Assembly: GCA_019323015.1 (NCBI GenBank)
Contig: JAHWHY010000001.1
Span: forward strand, 1 to 64,000
DNA: 64,000 nucleotides
Reading direction: 5' to 3'
From: Candidatus Woesearchaeota archaeon
GTDB taxonomy: Archaea; Nanobdellota; Nanobdellia; Woesearchaeales; ARS49
Made by a program: the position numbers and the translations under genes. A model generated the notes under the pieces. That model worked only from the letters and a program-made list of their open reading frames with translations. It did no database searches and was not told the DNA's origin. Positions 49,881 to 57,130 of the stretch are shown here, one piece after another (position 1 is the stretch's first letter; the number at the start of each line of letters is the position of its first letter).

Positions 49881-50432
49881 TTATATAGATAGCGGTGCTG
49901 AAGATTGCTCAAATCTTCCCTGGCCTTCAAGACCAAATTTAGTATCTGCTGAGCTCTGCCACAGGACGCACTGTCTTGTTCCTGTAATGCCGCCGCCAGC
50001 ACTCTCTTCTGCAATCCAGTCATACTGAACACAGACCGGCTCTGTATCTGCCATGCAAAACTGAACATAATTATTGTTTTCCCTTATCTCATCAATCTTG
50101 ATGCCGCAGTAGGAATTTTGCGGAAGGAAAACAGAACCTTCTGTGAGAGGGCCGCTCTGCTCACCATTAACAGCAAGGTAAACCGCACCATCTTCAACAG
50201 CAACAAGCTGAACCTCTGCAGTATGCATCACACTTCCCCTAGTACGGCACTCCAGTGAATTCCTGCCAGTACCTTCAAACCTTCCAAGATAAAGGTTGCC
50301 AGTCATATCTCCCTGACAGGTAGCAAGCATCCTGGTAGCCTGGCCAGCGCCAGCTGAGAAATAATAGTACAGTCCTGCAGCACCTGCAAGAACAATGACA
50401 ATAAGGATAGTTGCTTCAAGCTTTTCCATCAT
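49881..50432 (-). CDS. signal-anchored small extracytoplasmic protein
   Basis: Protein of 183 residues with a single N-terminal transmembrane helix (about 8-26, ATILIVIVLAGAAGLYYYF) and a beta-rich outer domain containing several cysteines (C39, C62 and others) that could pair. The short charged N-terminus followed by a long hydrophobic helix resembles pilin-like anchors; it also resembles in plan the four tandem proteins at 57.6-59.5 kb. An RBS (GAGGTGAT) precedes the ATG. No family recognised. Confidence 0.6.
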   Translation of the reverse strand: MMEKLEATILIVIVLAGAAGLYYYFSAGAGQATRMLATCQGDMTGNLYLGRFEGTGRNSLECRTRGSVMHTAEVQLVAVEDGAVYLAVNGEQSGPLTEGSVFLPQNSYCGIKIDEIRENNNYVQFCMADTEPVCVQYDWIAEESAGGGITGTRQCVLWQSSADTKFGLEGQGRFEQSSAPLSI

Positions 50433-50458
50433 ATCACCTCAGATACATATTGATTAAC

Positions 50459-51109
50459 TTACTTGTTTATAAATTTTACTCGAATTTTCCTGAACATACT
50501 GAAAGCCCTGCCAAAAGGCAAAGGAGCAATCCTGCCCATTATGACAGTTTTTCTTTTCTTTATCGCATCTCTTAAACTGCCTTTGAATAAAGTAAAAGCT
50601 CTTCCAATCTCATAATAAAAATGAGAATCAGAACCAGCAGTCTGTGCAAGCTTATGCTTTTGCGCAAACTGGACAGCTAATTCATTTTCCCAGCGAAAGG
50701 TATTTCTTGCGTTAAAAGTTTCAAAACCATCTAATTTTTTAATTTCCTTTTTATTGAATTTTGCAGCAGTCCTCAACAAGCCCCAAGTAAAAGGATGCGC
50801 TGCAACAGCAATACCCCCCTGCTTATGAATCTCATCAATGACCGCTTCAGGTGTTCTGGACTTGATTTCTTTTTTCAGGTATAATCCTAATATCTCTCCC
50901 CGGTCTGTCTTGATTTCAGCACCAACAATAACTTCAAAATCCTTATCCTTATTGAGCTTTTTTGTTTCCAGACCGCCTTTAATCGTATTATGGTCTGTAA
51001 CCGCAATGCCATTCAAGCCTCTTTTCTTTGCAACCTGCAGAAGTTTCTTAGGCCTGATTCTAGAACAACTTGAGTGATAAGTGTGGATATGAAGGTCGTA
51101 TTTTTTCAT
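50459..51109 (-). CDS. PHP domain phosphoesterase
   Basis: Protein of 216 residues of the PHP (polymerase and histidinol phosphatase) family. Metal motifs: DLHIHTYHSSCS (HxH), GIAVTDHNTIKGG (DH), GAEIKTDRGEILGL (E), VAAHPFTWG (H), TAGSDSHFYYEIG (DxH). Probably a metal-dependent phosphoesterase acting on nucleotides or small phosphates; archaeal members of this length are uncharacterised. Lies 26 nt upstream of the small anchored protein gene on the same strand. Confidence 0.9.
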   Translation of the reverse strand: MKKYDLHIHTYHSSCSRIRPKKLLQVAKKRGLNGIAVTDHNTIKGGLETKKLNKDKDFEVIVGAEIKTDRGEILGLYLKKEIKSRTPEAVIDEIHKQGGIAVAAHPFTWGLLRTAAKFNKKEIKKLDGFETFNARNTFRWENELAVQFAQKHKLAQTAGSDSHFYYEIGRAFTLFKGSLRDAIKKRKTVIMGRIAPLPFGRAFSMFRKIRVKFINK

Positions 51110-51169
51110 TACAATAAATATTATTTGATTGCTTTATAAAAGTTGCTTTGTTTTTGCGAAGCAAACTGA

Positions 51170-51730
51170 TTAAGACATCCTTCCAAATATTTCTAGAATT
51201 TTATTACAATTTTCTTCTGCTTCTTTAATGCAATCAGGAAAAGTAAGATGCTTTCTTTTTTGCTCCATTTTTTCTATTACTTTATCAACAGCTTCTTTAA
51301 AAGGAACTTGCCTAAATCCTAGTTCGTGTAACCAAATTAAACTGCCTTCAACAGTTACAAACTTAAAACACTCTGCATTCTTTACGACTTCTGCTATTTT
51401 TGATTTGGTTGGAACTTTACCGTGATGTGCTTCAATTGAATTTAAAATTATTTCTTGCTCTTTTTTATTAACATTCCATTCGTCCAAATACTTTTTCACA
51501 AAATCAGAGCTTAGTTTTGGATGATTTTTTTGTATTTCTCCTTTCCAAATAGGGCTAAAAATAGTATGCGCAAGATACAAAGAAGTTAATACTAATCGTT
51601 CATCAATACCCTCTTTTTTAGAAAGTTCCTTGCCTTTTTTGATTATAATTTCTGTTAATAACCAGGGAGGCGCTTTATTCTTTTGAGTTTGCTTGCGCAT
51701 TAACTCTCTTGATAGATTTACAATATTCAT
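51170..51730 (-). CDS. HD-domain-like protein, divergent
   Basis: Protein of 186 residues whose helical layout and isolated motifs recall the HD superfamily: RLVLTSLYLAHTIFSP stands where ALLHDIGK would be (His kept, Asp replaced by Thr), EIILNSIEAHHGK matches the second histidine pair, and VVKNAECFKFV stands in place of the K-D-AD-x-L motif. With the key aspartates changed, metal-dependent hydrolysis is doubtful. It may be a ligand-binding pseudo-enzyme. Identification rests on pattern only. Confidence 0.55.
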   Translation of the reverse strand: MNIVNLSRELMRKQTQKNKAPPWLLTEIIIKKGKELSKKEGIDERLVLTSLYLAHTIFSPIWKGEIQKNHPKLSSDFVKKYLDEWNVNKKEQEIILNSIEAHHGKVPTKSKIAEVVKNAECFKFVTVEGSLIWLHELGFRQVPFKEAVDKVIEKMEQKRKHLTFPDCIKEAEENCNKILEIFGRMS

Positions 51731-51775
51731 CGTAAATGTAATAAAATTAGTTTAAATAAAAAGGTTTGGGTGCAT

Positions 51776-52459
51776 TTATTCTTGCACACTAGCGATAGTA
51801 GCAGGCCCTCTCCTGCCAAGCACAGGCCCGTCTTCAACAGTGAAGCCAACTGCTTTCATGTTGTCTCTAACAATCCTTGCACAGGAATATGTTGTTAATA
51901 TTGCACCAGGCTTCATGACATTCTTTACATCTTGGAAGAATTCTTTTGTCCAGAGCTCTGGGCAAACTTTTGGGGAAAAAGGGTCGAAAAAGACTGCATC
52001 AACTTTTTCATTTAATTCTTTTATACTAACTCTTGCGTCAGCAACTAAAATCTTTATCTTTACTCTTGGATCACTTTTATCCCCTTTTATAACATCGTAA
52101 TACTTAAACGGAGGATTTAATTTTTTCATCTCATCAAGAATTTTTTGGTCATTTTCCAAGCCAATAATCTCAATCTTACAATCAGGATTTGCTTCCAAAG
52201 CAACTTCAATCGCTGCTGCACTATTATAGCCAACACCAAAACAGACATCAAGAATCACGATTTTTCCTTTCTTAGTTAATTCAGCTATCTTACAAGGCTT
52301 TACAAACTTTTCAAAACTTTCTTCAACAGCACCTTTTGTAGAGTGATAGTGCTCCTGGTACTTCTCATTGAACAAAGTTATTGAGCTGTCCTCTGTTATC
52401 TTTTGCTTCAATCTTTTCACCAACCTGCTCTTTAATATCATGCGCAATCTTCTTGCCAA
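51776..52459 (-). CDS. MnmC-like SAM-dependent methyltransferase (DUF752)
   Basis: Protein of up to 227 residues. The core matches the methyltransferase half of MnmC/DUF752: SSITLFNEKYQEHYHSTKGAVEESFEKF, ILDVCFGVGYNSAAAI (SAM loop), IIGLENDQKIL, VDAVFFDPFSPKVCPELWTKEFF (signature DPFSPxxxPxLW) and TTYSCARIVRDNMKAVGF. It probably modifies a tRNA wobble uridine. No FAD oxidase half. The start is uncertain: ATG 52459 or 52441 or GTG 52420 all lie inside the end of the helicase gene, so the two are coupled. Confidence 0.82.
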   Translation of the reverse strand: MARRLRMILKSRLVKRLKQKITEDSSITLFNEKYQEHYHSTKGAVEESFEKFVKPCKIAELTKKGKIVILDVCFGVGYNSAAAIEVALEANPDCKIEIIGLENDQKILDEMKKLNPPFKYYDVIKGDKSDPRVKIKILVADARVSIKELNEKVDAVFFDPFSPKVCPELWTKEFFQDVKNVMKPGAILTTYSCARIVRDNMKAVGFTVEDGPVLGRRGPATIASVQE

Positions 52460-53867
52460 GCAAGCCCTCTAAAACCTCAAGCTTAGCTCTCCTGACTGCA
52501 CCTAAATCCTTTATTCCCTGCTTGAACATCTTTCTAGCTCTCATACGGCCAACATTCTTTAATCTCAATAAAGGAATTAATTCTTCCTTAGCACCGTGCT
52601 TTAACCTGAACCGCAACTTTGTAATGTCTTTAAGCAAGAACTGCTGCTGGTCAATCCTTGCAATTTCAAATAAGGCATATAACAACCAATTAGCTCTCTC
52701 TAATTTTGCTCTTGTCTCTCCAGGCCGAACATCATAATTTTCTAACAAGTAAACATCATCTTTCTCCTCAATCCAATCATCAAGCATCAAGGCAGTCTTA
52801 AAAGCATTAAGATAAGAATCATATTCTGGCTCAAACATGTTTGGCTCTTTATCAATCATGTAGGTTTCTTGTTTTGCAATAGCTTCTTGAATCAAGTCAT
52901 ACTCCTTAACTTTAACCCTTAACAAAGGCCACATCTCCAGAGTATTGCATACAAGCAGCAAAAGAGATAACGGCTTGAGCTTCACTTCTTTAGCTCTCTG
53001 CAGGCATTCCAAGAAATGATTTGCTGTCAAAGGATCAACGTATAACTCAGCGATTCTCCTGCCTAACAAAGTTGCCCTGTATTTGTTATCCAAGAACTGA
53101 ATAAATGTCCAGTTTTCTAAAAGTTTAAGCATTTTGTTTATGTTTTTCTTCAGCTTATCCATATCCTTGAACTGATAAGCCCAAAAAGTCTGGCCAAAAA
53201 AATCATAGATTTGTTCTTTTGATTGAATAACTTTAGTTGAAATCAATGAAAGCAGATAAGTTCTTAAAACAGGCTCAACAGCCAATTTTGAAAAAATATC
53301 CTCTGGCTCGCCTAAAACAAACTTTTCATAAACAGAATCTTTCTCAGCATCAGAACTTGTCGTAACAATAGCTTCTCCATGAGCATCAAAAGAAGGCCTT
53401 CCTGCCCTGCCAGCCATCTGAAGATATTCTAAGACAGGAATAGGCTGCATGCCCCTGCTTGTGAACCTTGTTACATCTCTTATTATTGCTCTGAAAGCAG
53501 GAAGATCAACACCGGCTGCCAATGTTGGCGTGCAGCAGATGATTTTTATTTTTCCTTCCCTAAAATTAGACTCAATCAATTCTTTTTGTTTTGCATGCAA
53601 ACCAGCATGATGAAACGCAATACCTGCTTTCAAGCATTTAGCCAGTCTCTCGCACTGCTTTGTAGGCTTGCTCAAAGCTTTTTTTGCTTTTTCAGAAATA
53701 TCAGATAAATCCACATTCTTTATTTTCTTGCTGATCTCTTCTGCAGATTTTTCAGCAGAACGCTTTGTATTCACAAAAACCAAAGCCTGCTTATTCTTGC
53801 TGATAGTATCTAAAGCTAAATCAATAACAGGAGCTCCTGATTTTTCCTCTACTTTTAAGCTAGGCAT
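52365..53867 (-). CDS. Hel308-type helicase, C-terminal half only
   Basis: Protein of 500 residues covering the second RecA domain and C-terminal domains of an Hel308/Ski2-like helicase. Present: QALVFVNTKRSAEKSAEEI (motif IV), GIAFHHAGLHAKQKELIE, CCTPTLAAGVDLPAFRAIIRD (motif V), YLQMAGRAGRPSFDAHGEAIV (motif VI), a winged-helix/ratchet region, and a final HhH (LLRLKNVGRMRARKMFKQGI). Missing: the first RecA domain with Walker A and DEAD box. It is not simply a truncated remnant, as it has its own TTTAAATA box 27 nt upstream of ATG 53867. The other half may be encoded elsewhere. Confidence 0.88.
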   Translation of the reverse strand: MPSLKVEEKSGAPVIDLALDTISKNKQALVFVNTKRSAEKSAEEISKKIKNVDLSDISEKAKKALSKPTKQCERLAKCLKAGIAFHHAGLHAKQKELIESNFREGKIKIICCTPTLAAGVDLPAFRAIIRDVTRFTSRGMQPIPVLEYLQMAGRAGRPSFDAHGEAIVTTSSDAEKDSVYEKFVLGEPEDIFSKLAVEPVLRTYLLSLISTKVIQSKEQIYDFFGQTFWAYQFKDMDKLKKNINKMLKLLENWTFIQFLDNKYRATLLGRRIAELYVDPLTANHFLECLQRAKEVKLKPLSLLLLVCNTLEMWPLLRVKVKEYDLIQEAIAKQETYMIDKEPNMFEPEYDSYLNAFKTALMLDDWIEEKDDVYLLENYDVRPGETRAKLERANWLLYALFEIARIDQQQFLLKDITKLRFRLKHGAKEELIPLLRLKNVGRMRARKMFKQGIKDLGAVRRAKLEVLEGLLGKKIAHDIKEQVGEKIEAKDNRGQLNNFVQ

Positions 53868-54193
53868 ATTTAGAATAAGCCAGGAACTATTTAAATAGGT
53901 TGTGGGAAGATGGCCAGTGCAAACTTTTGAAAAGTTTGATCAAAGCGCTCGTTGTTCGTACTCGAGAAGCAATCTATGGGATATTTGCTCACGCAAATAT
54001 GCGTTCAACCCTTCTCTCGCACTCACAATGTCGTGCGTACGGCAAAAGCATAACTTTTATAAAACAAATTTTTAAAAAAATTTGATAAAAACAAGCGCTA
54101 CATAAGGTAGCGCAGGCGAATTTGCTTTAAACAGGATGTTTCGCACAAAGCATAAGTTTTATAAAATAAACCTTGTTTTCTGAGGGTAGCATT
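53868..54193. repeat. tRNA-linked repeat, copies B and B', upstream of tRNA-Ile
   Basis: This 326-base gene-free stretch has two copies. B' begins with the palindrome CAAACTTTTGAAAAGTTTG (53920-53938) and includes ATATTTGC-TCAC-GCAAATAT (53981-54000). B starts CAAATTTTT/AAAATTTG (54064-54083), continues with hairpin GCGCTAC-ATAAG-GTAGCGC (54095-54113), and ends with GCGAA ... TTCGC. B is flanked by a 24-bp direct repeat (54045-54068 and 54147-54170, two mismatches) which contains the TTTTATAAAA promoter box of tRNA-Ile. Compared with copy A, the second hairpin has a G-C pair replaced by T-A. Confidence 0.7.
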
Positions 54194-54344
54194 GGGCCTG
54201 TAGCTTAGCCTGGTGGAGCGCACGACTGATAAATTCAAGTTCGCGAATCTTCTTCGGGAGATTCACCATTGAAGACCATGTCTCCAGTGACTGAACAAGA
54301 ATTCACAAATCGTGAGGTCCGGAGTTCAAATCTCCGCAGGCCCA
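54194..54344 (+). tRNA. tRNA-Ile(GAT) with a 77-nt anticodon-loop intron
   Basis: Acceptor GGGCCTG/CAGGCCC, D-arm GCTTAGCCTGGTGGAGC, anticodon arm CACGA-CTGATAA-TCGTG, T-arm CGGAG-TTCAAAT-CTCCG, discriminator A, no encoded CCA. The intron (54232-54308) is at the canonical 37/38 site: helix CTGA:TCAC (one C-C mismatch), bulges TAA and AAA, outer helix CACGA:TCGTG. Inside the intron GAATCTTC-TTCG-GGAGATTC forms a UUCG hairpin (one G-T pair). Promoter TTTTATAAAA about 35 nt upstream. Confidence 0.92.
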
Positions 54345-54398
54345 TCAATATTTTTTGTCAAAAACTTTAAAAAGCAACAAAATCCAGAGTTAAATAAG

Positions 54399-55538
54399 AT
54401 GGGAAATTACGTAATTGCAGTTGATACACTGGGCGGAGATCCTTATATAGTAGGATTAGACGGGAAGCCCAGACAGCAGCCAGTTGTTGAGAGAGCTGTA
54501 AAAGGTTCTGTCGCTGCGCTTAATGAACAAGAAAACATTGAACTTGTTCTTATTGGCAAGGAGGATGCTATTCAAGAAGAATTGGATGAACAGGAAGTTA
54601 AAGTTCCAGTTCATATTGAACCTGCGGAAATTTATTTTGATTCACAGAATCTTTCTGGCAGTTCTTTGAACAAGCTTATAGATGGTATTGGAAAAGATTT
54701 TGACGGCGGATTGACCATCGGAGACACAACTAAAATAATACAGCACATTGCTGGAAAGCTTCATGATTTTGCAATGCCTAATGTAGACCAGTTACCTCTT
54801 GCAGAATTTATCAAGGTGAGAGATGCAGCAGACAAAGTGCTATACTTAGACATGGGTGCGAACATGGTTTGCAGAGCGCATCACCTTTATCAATTTGCAC
54901 AGATGGCAAGAATAGTCCTAACTGAAAGAGAGGGCATAGTAGCTCCAAAAATAGGCATATTAACAGTCGGCTCAGAGGTATACAAAGGAAATGGATTAGT
55001 CAGAAAAACAATGGAACTTTGCGAAGCTGCAGGAATAGAAACAATAGATGCCAGCAGAGCAGAACCAAGAGATGCAGAACTAAGCAAGGTTAATGCAATC
55101 GTGACGGATGGGCACACAGGAAACCTTCTGCTTAAAGCACTGGAAGCAAAAGCAGAGACAATCTTAGGGTATACAAAACAATTTATTTCAGATTATGTTC
55201 AAGCAGTTATTAAAGAATACCAAACCTTAGTTGAGCAGGGAGAAATGCAACCCGCACCTGAATTAATTGAAAAATTAAAAGAGCTTCCACGCGATGTAAT
55301 GGGAAGACTAATACAATTTTTTGCTTTTGAAGGATACGGGGCTGCAACACTTCACGGCCTGAGATCCCGTTCGCAATACAGAAGCGCAATACTGAAAAAA
55401 GGACACGGAGTATCTGACGCAAATGCATTTCGCAGCGCAGTATTAAGTTGCAGAGCAGAAGCTATAAGTGGTTTGACAGAAAGAATGCAAGATTATTTCA
55501 CAAGTGAATACAAGTTGCCTAAGAAGAAGCGTGCTTGA
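54399..55538 (+). CDS. PlsX-like phosphate acyltransferase family protein
   Basis: Protein of 379 residues. ATG 54399 (MGNYVIAVDTLGGDP) is used; the longer frame would start inside tRNA-Ile. The fold pattern is PlsX: YVIAVDTLGGDP (AVDAMGGD in bacteria), ERAVKGSVAAL, ELVLIGKEDAIQ, VHIEPAEI, then VGSEVYKGNGLVRKTMEL and AIVTDGHTGNLLLKALEAKAE (VTDGFxGNxxLK). In bacteria PlsX makes acyl-phosphate for phospholipid synthesis; archaea normally do not make fatty-acid ester lipids, so the substrate here is open. Slightly longer than bacterial PlsX (about 340). Confidence 0.8.
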   Translation: MGNYVIAVDTLGGDPYIVGLDGKPRQQPVVERAVKGSVAALNEQENIELVLIGKEDAIQEELDEQEVKVPVHIEPAEIYFDSQNLSGSSLNKLIDGIGKDFDGGLTIGDTTKIIQHIAGKLHDFAMPNVDQLPLAEFIKVRDAADKVLYLDMGANMVCRAHHLYQFAQMARIVLTEREGIVAPKIGILTVGSEVYKGNGLVRKTMELCEAAGIETIDASRAEPRDAELSKVNAIVTDGHTGNLLLKALEAKAETILGYTKQFISDYVQAVIKEYQTLVEQGEMQPAPELIEKLKELPRDVMGRLIQFFAFEGYGAATLHGLRSRSQYRSAILKKGHGVSDANAFRSAVLSCRAEAISGLTERMQDYFTSEYKLPKKKRA

Positions 55539-55554
55539 TTTCTAACGGTATAAA

Positions 55555-55732
55555 AATATACGCCCCCTGAGCCAATCAAATTTTTAAAAAAAGTTGACAA
55601 AAATCAAAGATTTTTGGCAACCTCAAAAATTCTGTGAATTTTTGTAGGTTTGATTAAAACAGCGCGACACAAGGCCACGAGTGCGAAGTTTCTTTCTATA
55701 CTCGAATTCGCAGTATTAGAATATACGCCCCC
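55555..55732. repeat. tRNA-linked repeat, copy C, with insert
   Basis: A 13-bp direct repeat (AATATACGCCCCC) at 55555-55567 and 55720-55732 flanks the unit; the right copy includes the 3' end of tRNA-Asn. Inside: CAAATTTTTAAAAAAAGTTG (55577-55596), an inserted pair of hairpins (CAAAAATC-AAA-GATTTTTG and CAAAAATT/AATTTTTG, about 55598-55644) like those at 38348, then GCGCGACACAAG and GCGAA ... TTCGC as in copy A, almost identical from 55658 to 55712. The hairpin GCGCGAC is imperfect here (GCCACG). Confidence 0.65.
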
Positions 55733-55821
55733 GACCCGATTTGAACGGGTGACCTTGCGGTTTCTAAACTTTTAATATTATAGTTTAACAGCCGCACGCT
55801 CTACCACTAAGCTACGGGGGC
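55726..55821 (-). tRNA. tRNA-Asn(GTT) with anticodon-loop intron
   Basis: On the reverse strand: acceptor GCCCCCG/CGGGGGC, D-arm GCTTAGTGGTAGAGC, anticodon arm TGCGG-CTGTTAA-CCGCA (anticodon GTT), variable AGGTC, T-arm ACCCG-TTCAAAT-CGGGT. A 24-nt intron (55762-55785) is at 37/38: short helix CTG:TAG, bulges near TTA/TAA and AAA, inner AACT/AGTT stem, outer TGCGG:CCGCA. Discriminator G, no CCA. Confidence 0.92.
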
Positions 55822-55850
55822 AAGCGATTAATGCGAACCTCAGGTTTGAA

Positions 55851-55935
55851 AAGCCCATTCGCGAGTGAGACCTTGCGTCCCACGTCTTTGGATCCTAACC
55901 TTTCGTAAAGGTTAGCCACCTAAGCTACGGGGCTT
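55851..55935 (-). pseudogene. tRNA-like remnant
   Basis: Reverse strand begins AAGCCCCGTAGCTTAGGTGG, as a tRNA 5' end through the D-loop, and ends GGGCTT, which pairs with AAGCCC. Between them is a perfect 9-bp hairpin CTAACCTTT-ACG-AAAGGTTAG (55895-55915), intron-like, and a stretch ACGCAAGGTC like the variable region of tRNA-Asn. I could not build an anticodon arm or a T-arm, so it is probably a decayed or rearranged tRNA. A real tRNA with several introns is not excluded. Confidence 0.35.
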
Positions 55936-55999
55936 GTGACTTAGGGATAATAGTTGATTTAAATAGTTTTCTGATATCTTGATTACAGAAAGGCCTTTG

Positions 56000-56761
56000 T
56001 TATTCTTTAACATTTAGATTTTCCAGATAGTCTTCAAATTCTTTTGGGTTCATTTTTTCAACAATAACTATTTGTGCAATTGTTTTTACTGGTTTTGGTG
56101 TAAGATCCATCTGCTGTGCTTCTTCCAGTGTTTGTTCTACAGAAGCAGCATAATATTTTTCTGGATATTTATTTATCCGCGAAAGTTCTTGATTAACGTG
56201 TTTTTTTGCAAAAAGCAGTTTGAAGAATGAAGCTCCTTTTGTTTTGATATCTTCTCTTGCAAGTTTCAATGCTTCTTTGCCTGCTTTTTCCTTGTTCTCT
56301 TCTGTTAACTCAAATTCTATCCACATAGAAGCATAAAATGGCACTACTGCATTAAGATATTTTCTTAAATTTTCCATATCGTCGATACGAATAGATATCA
56401 AAGGACTTGACGAAAACCCCCCAGGATCAGGAGCGCCGTACCCATTACGTGGCGTTGGCTCAATTCCCCCTTCATATTTAATATTTGATTCTTGTATCCC
56501 TGCTTCTGCCAATGCCTGAATTATTTGCTGCATGCTCCTGTTTGTTGCTTTTATCGCACTTTCTTTAGTTGCGGTTATCACACCTATCCTTATGTAAACC
56601 AGAGCATAATCAGACGGAGTTAATACTTCGCCTTTGCCGATTAATTGAGGAACCTCTATTTCCTGCTCAAACCAAGCCTCTTCTGATTCAGCAGGATAAA
56701 TCGATCTGCAGCCTAAAACCAGAAATAACATTATCAGCGAAAATATGATTTTTGTTTTCAT
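56000..56761 (-). CDS. SIMPL-domain (DUF541) lipoprotein
   Basis: Lipoprotein of 253 residues: signal peptide with lipobox VLGC (Cys18), then a SIMPL/DUF541 domain (about 38-245). Typical pieces are LIGKGEVLTPSDYALVYIRI, IKATNRSMQQIIQALAEAGIQESNIK and the conserved KAGKEALKLAREDIKTKG. SIMPL proteins are periplasmic or surface proteins of uncertain function, some tied to oxidative stress. Upstream neighbour of the Dph2 fragment on the other strand. Confidence 0.85.
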   Translation of the reverse strand: MKTKIIFSLIMLFLVLGCRSIYPAESEEAWFEQEIEVPQLIGKGEVLTPSDYALVYIRIGVITATKESAIKATNRSMQQIIQALAEAGIQESNIKYEGGIEPTPRNGYGAPDPGGFSSSPLISIRIDDMENLRKYLNAVVPFYASMWIEFELTEENKEKAGKEALKLAREDIKTKGASFFKLLFAKKHVNQELSRINKYPEKYYAASVEQTLEEAQQMDLTPKPVKTIAQIVIVEKMNPKEFEDYLENLNVKE

Positions 56762-56875
56762 TTGTTTGTTTAACAGTGAGCGCTTTTAAATAGTTTTCTA
56801 AGTTGGGGTGCTTCGCATAGACAGTCCTTTTGATTATCAATAGTTTTTTAAACGCTTCAGATATTACTTATTTTT

Positions 56876-57130
56876 ATGGAATATGACCTAGAATTAACGC
56901 GGGTTGCAGAAGAGATAAAGAAAGCAAAGGCTAAACGTGTTTGTGTGCAATTGCCAGATGGATTAAAGCCACAGGCAGAAAAGATTGCAAAAGAACTGAA
57001 AGAAAAAACAGGAGCAGACATTATTATATGGCTGGGATCTTGCTTTGGAGCATGTGACATTCCAAAACAAGTAGAGGATGTAGGAATAGATTTCTTGATT
57101 CAATGGGGGCATTCTGAATGGAAATCTTGA
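56876..57130 (+). CDS. Dph2 N-terminal fragment
   Basis: Protein of 84 residues equal to the first domain of diphthamide synthase Dph2: ELTRVAEEIKKAKAKRVCVQLPDGLKPQAEKIAKEL and WLGSCFGACDIPKQ with the first iron-sulfur cysteine. It stops at IQWGHSEWKS, just where the family reads GHSP, so about three quarters of the protein (about 330 residues) with the other cluster cysteines is absent. The stop lies within the next gene's start (13-nt overlap). Either a pseudogene left by a recombination, or a split gene whose remainder is elsewhere. Dph5 is intact in this window, so the pathway is probably used. Confidence 0.75.
   Translation: MEYDLELTRVAEEIKKAKAKRVCVQLPDGLKPQAEKIAKELKEKTGADIIIWLGSCFGACDIPKQVEDVGIDFLIQWGHSEWKS

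Noticed and set aside
54222..54308. C/D guide RNA inside the tRNA-Ile intron
   Set aside because: CTGATAA and a later CTGA could pass as C and D boxes, as in pre-tRNA-Trp, but the C box is poor, the C'/D' boxes are absent and the first element is the anticodon loop itself.
54312..54398. Upstream extension of the PlsX-like gene
   Set aside because: It begins inside the 3' half of tRNA-Ile and adds residues without family similarity; ATG 54399 gives the normal N-terminus.
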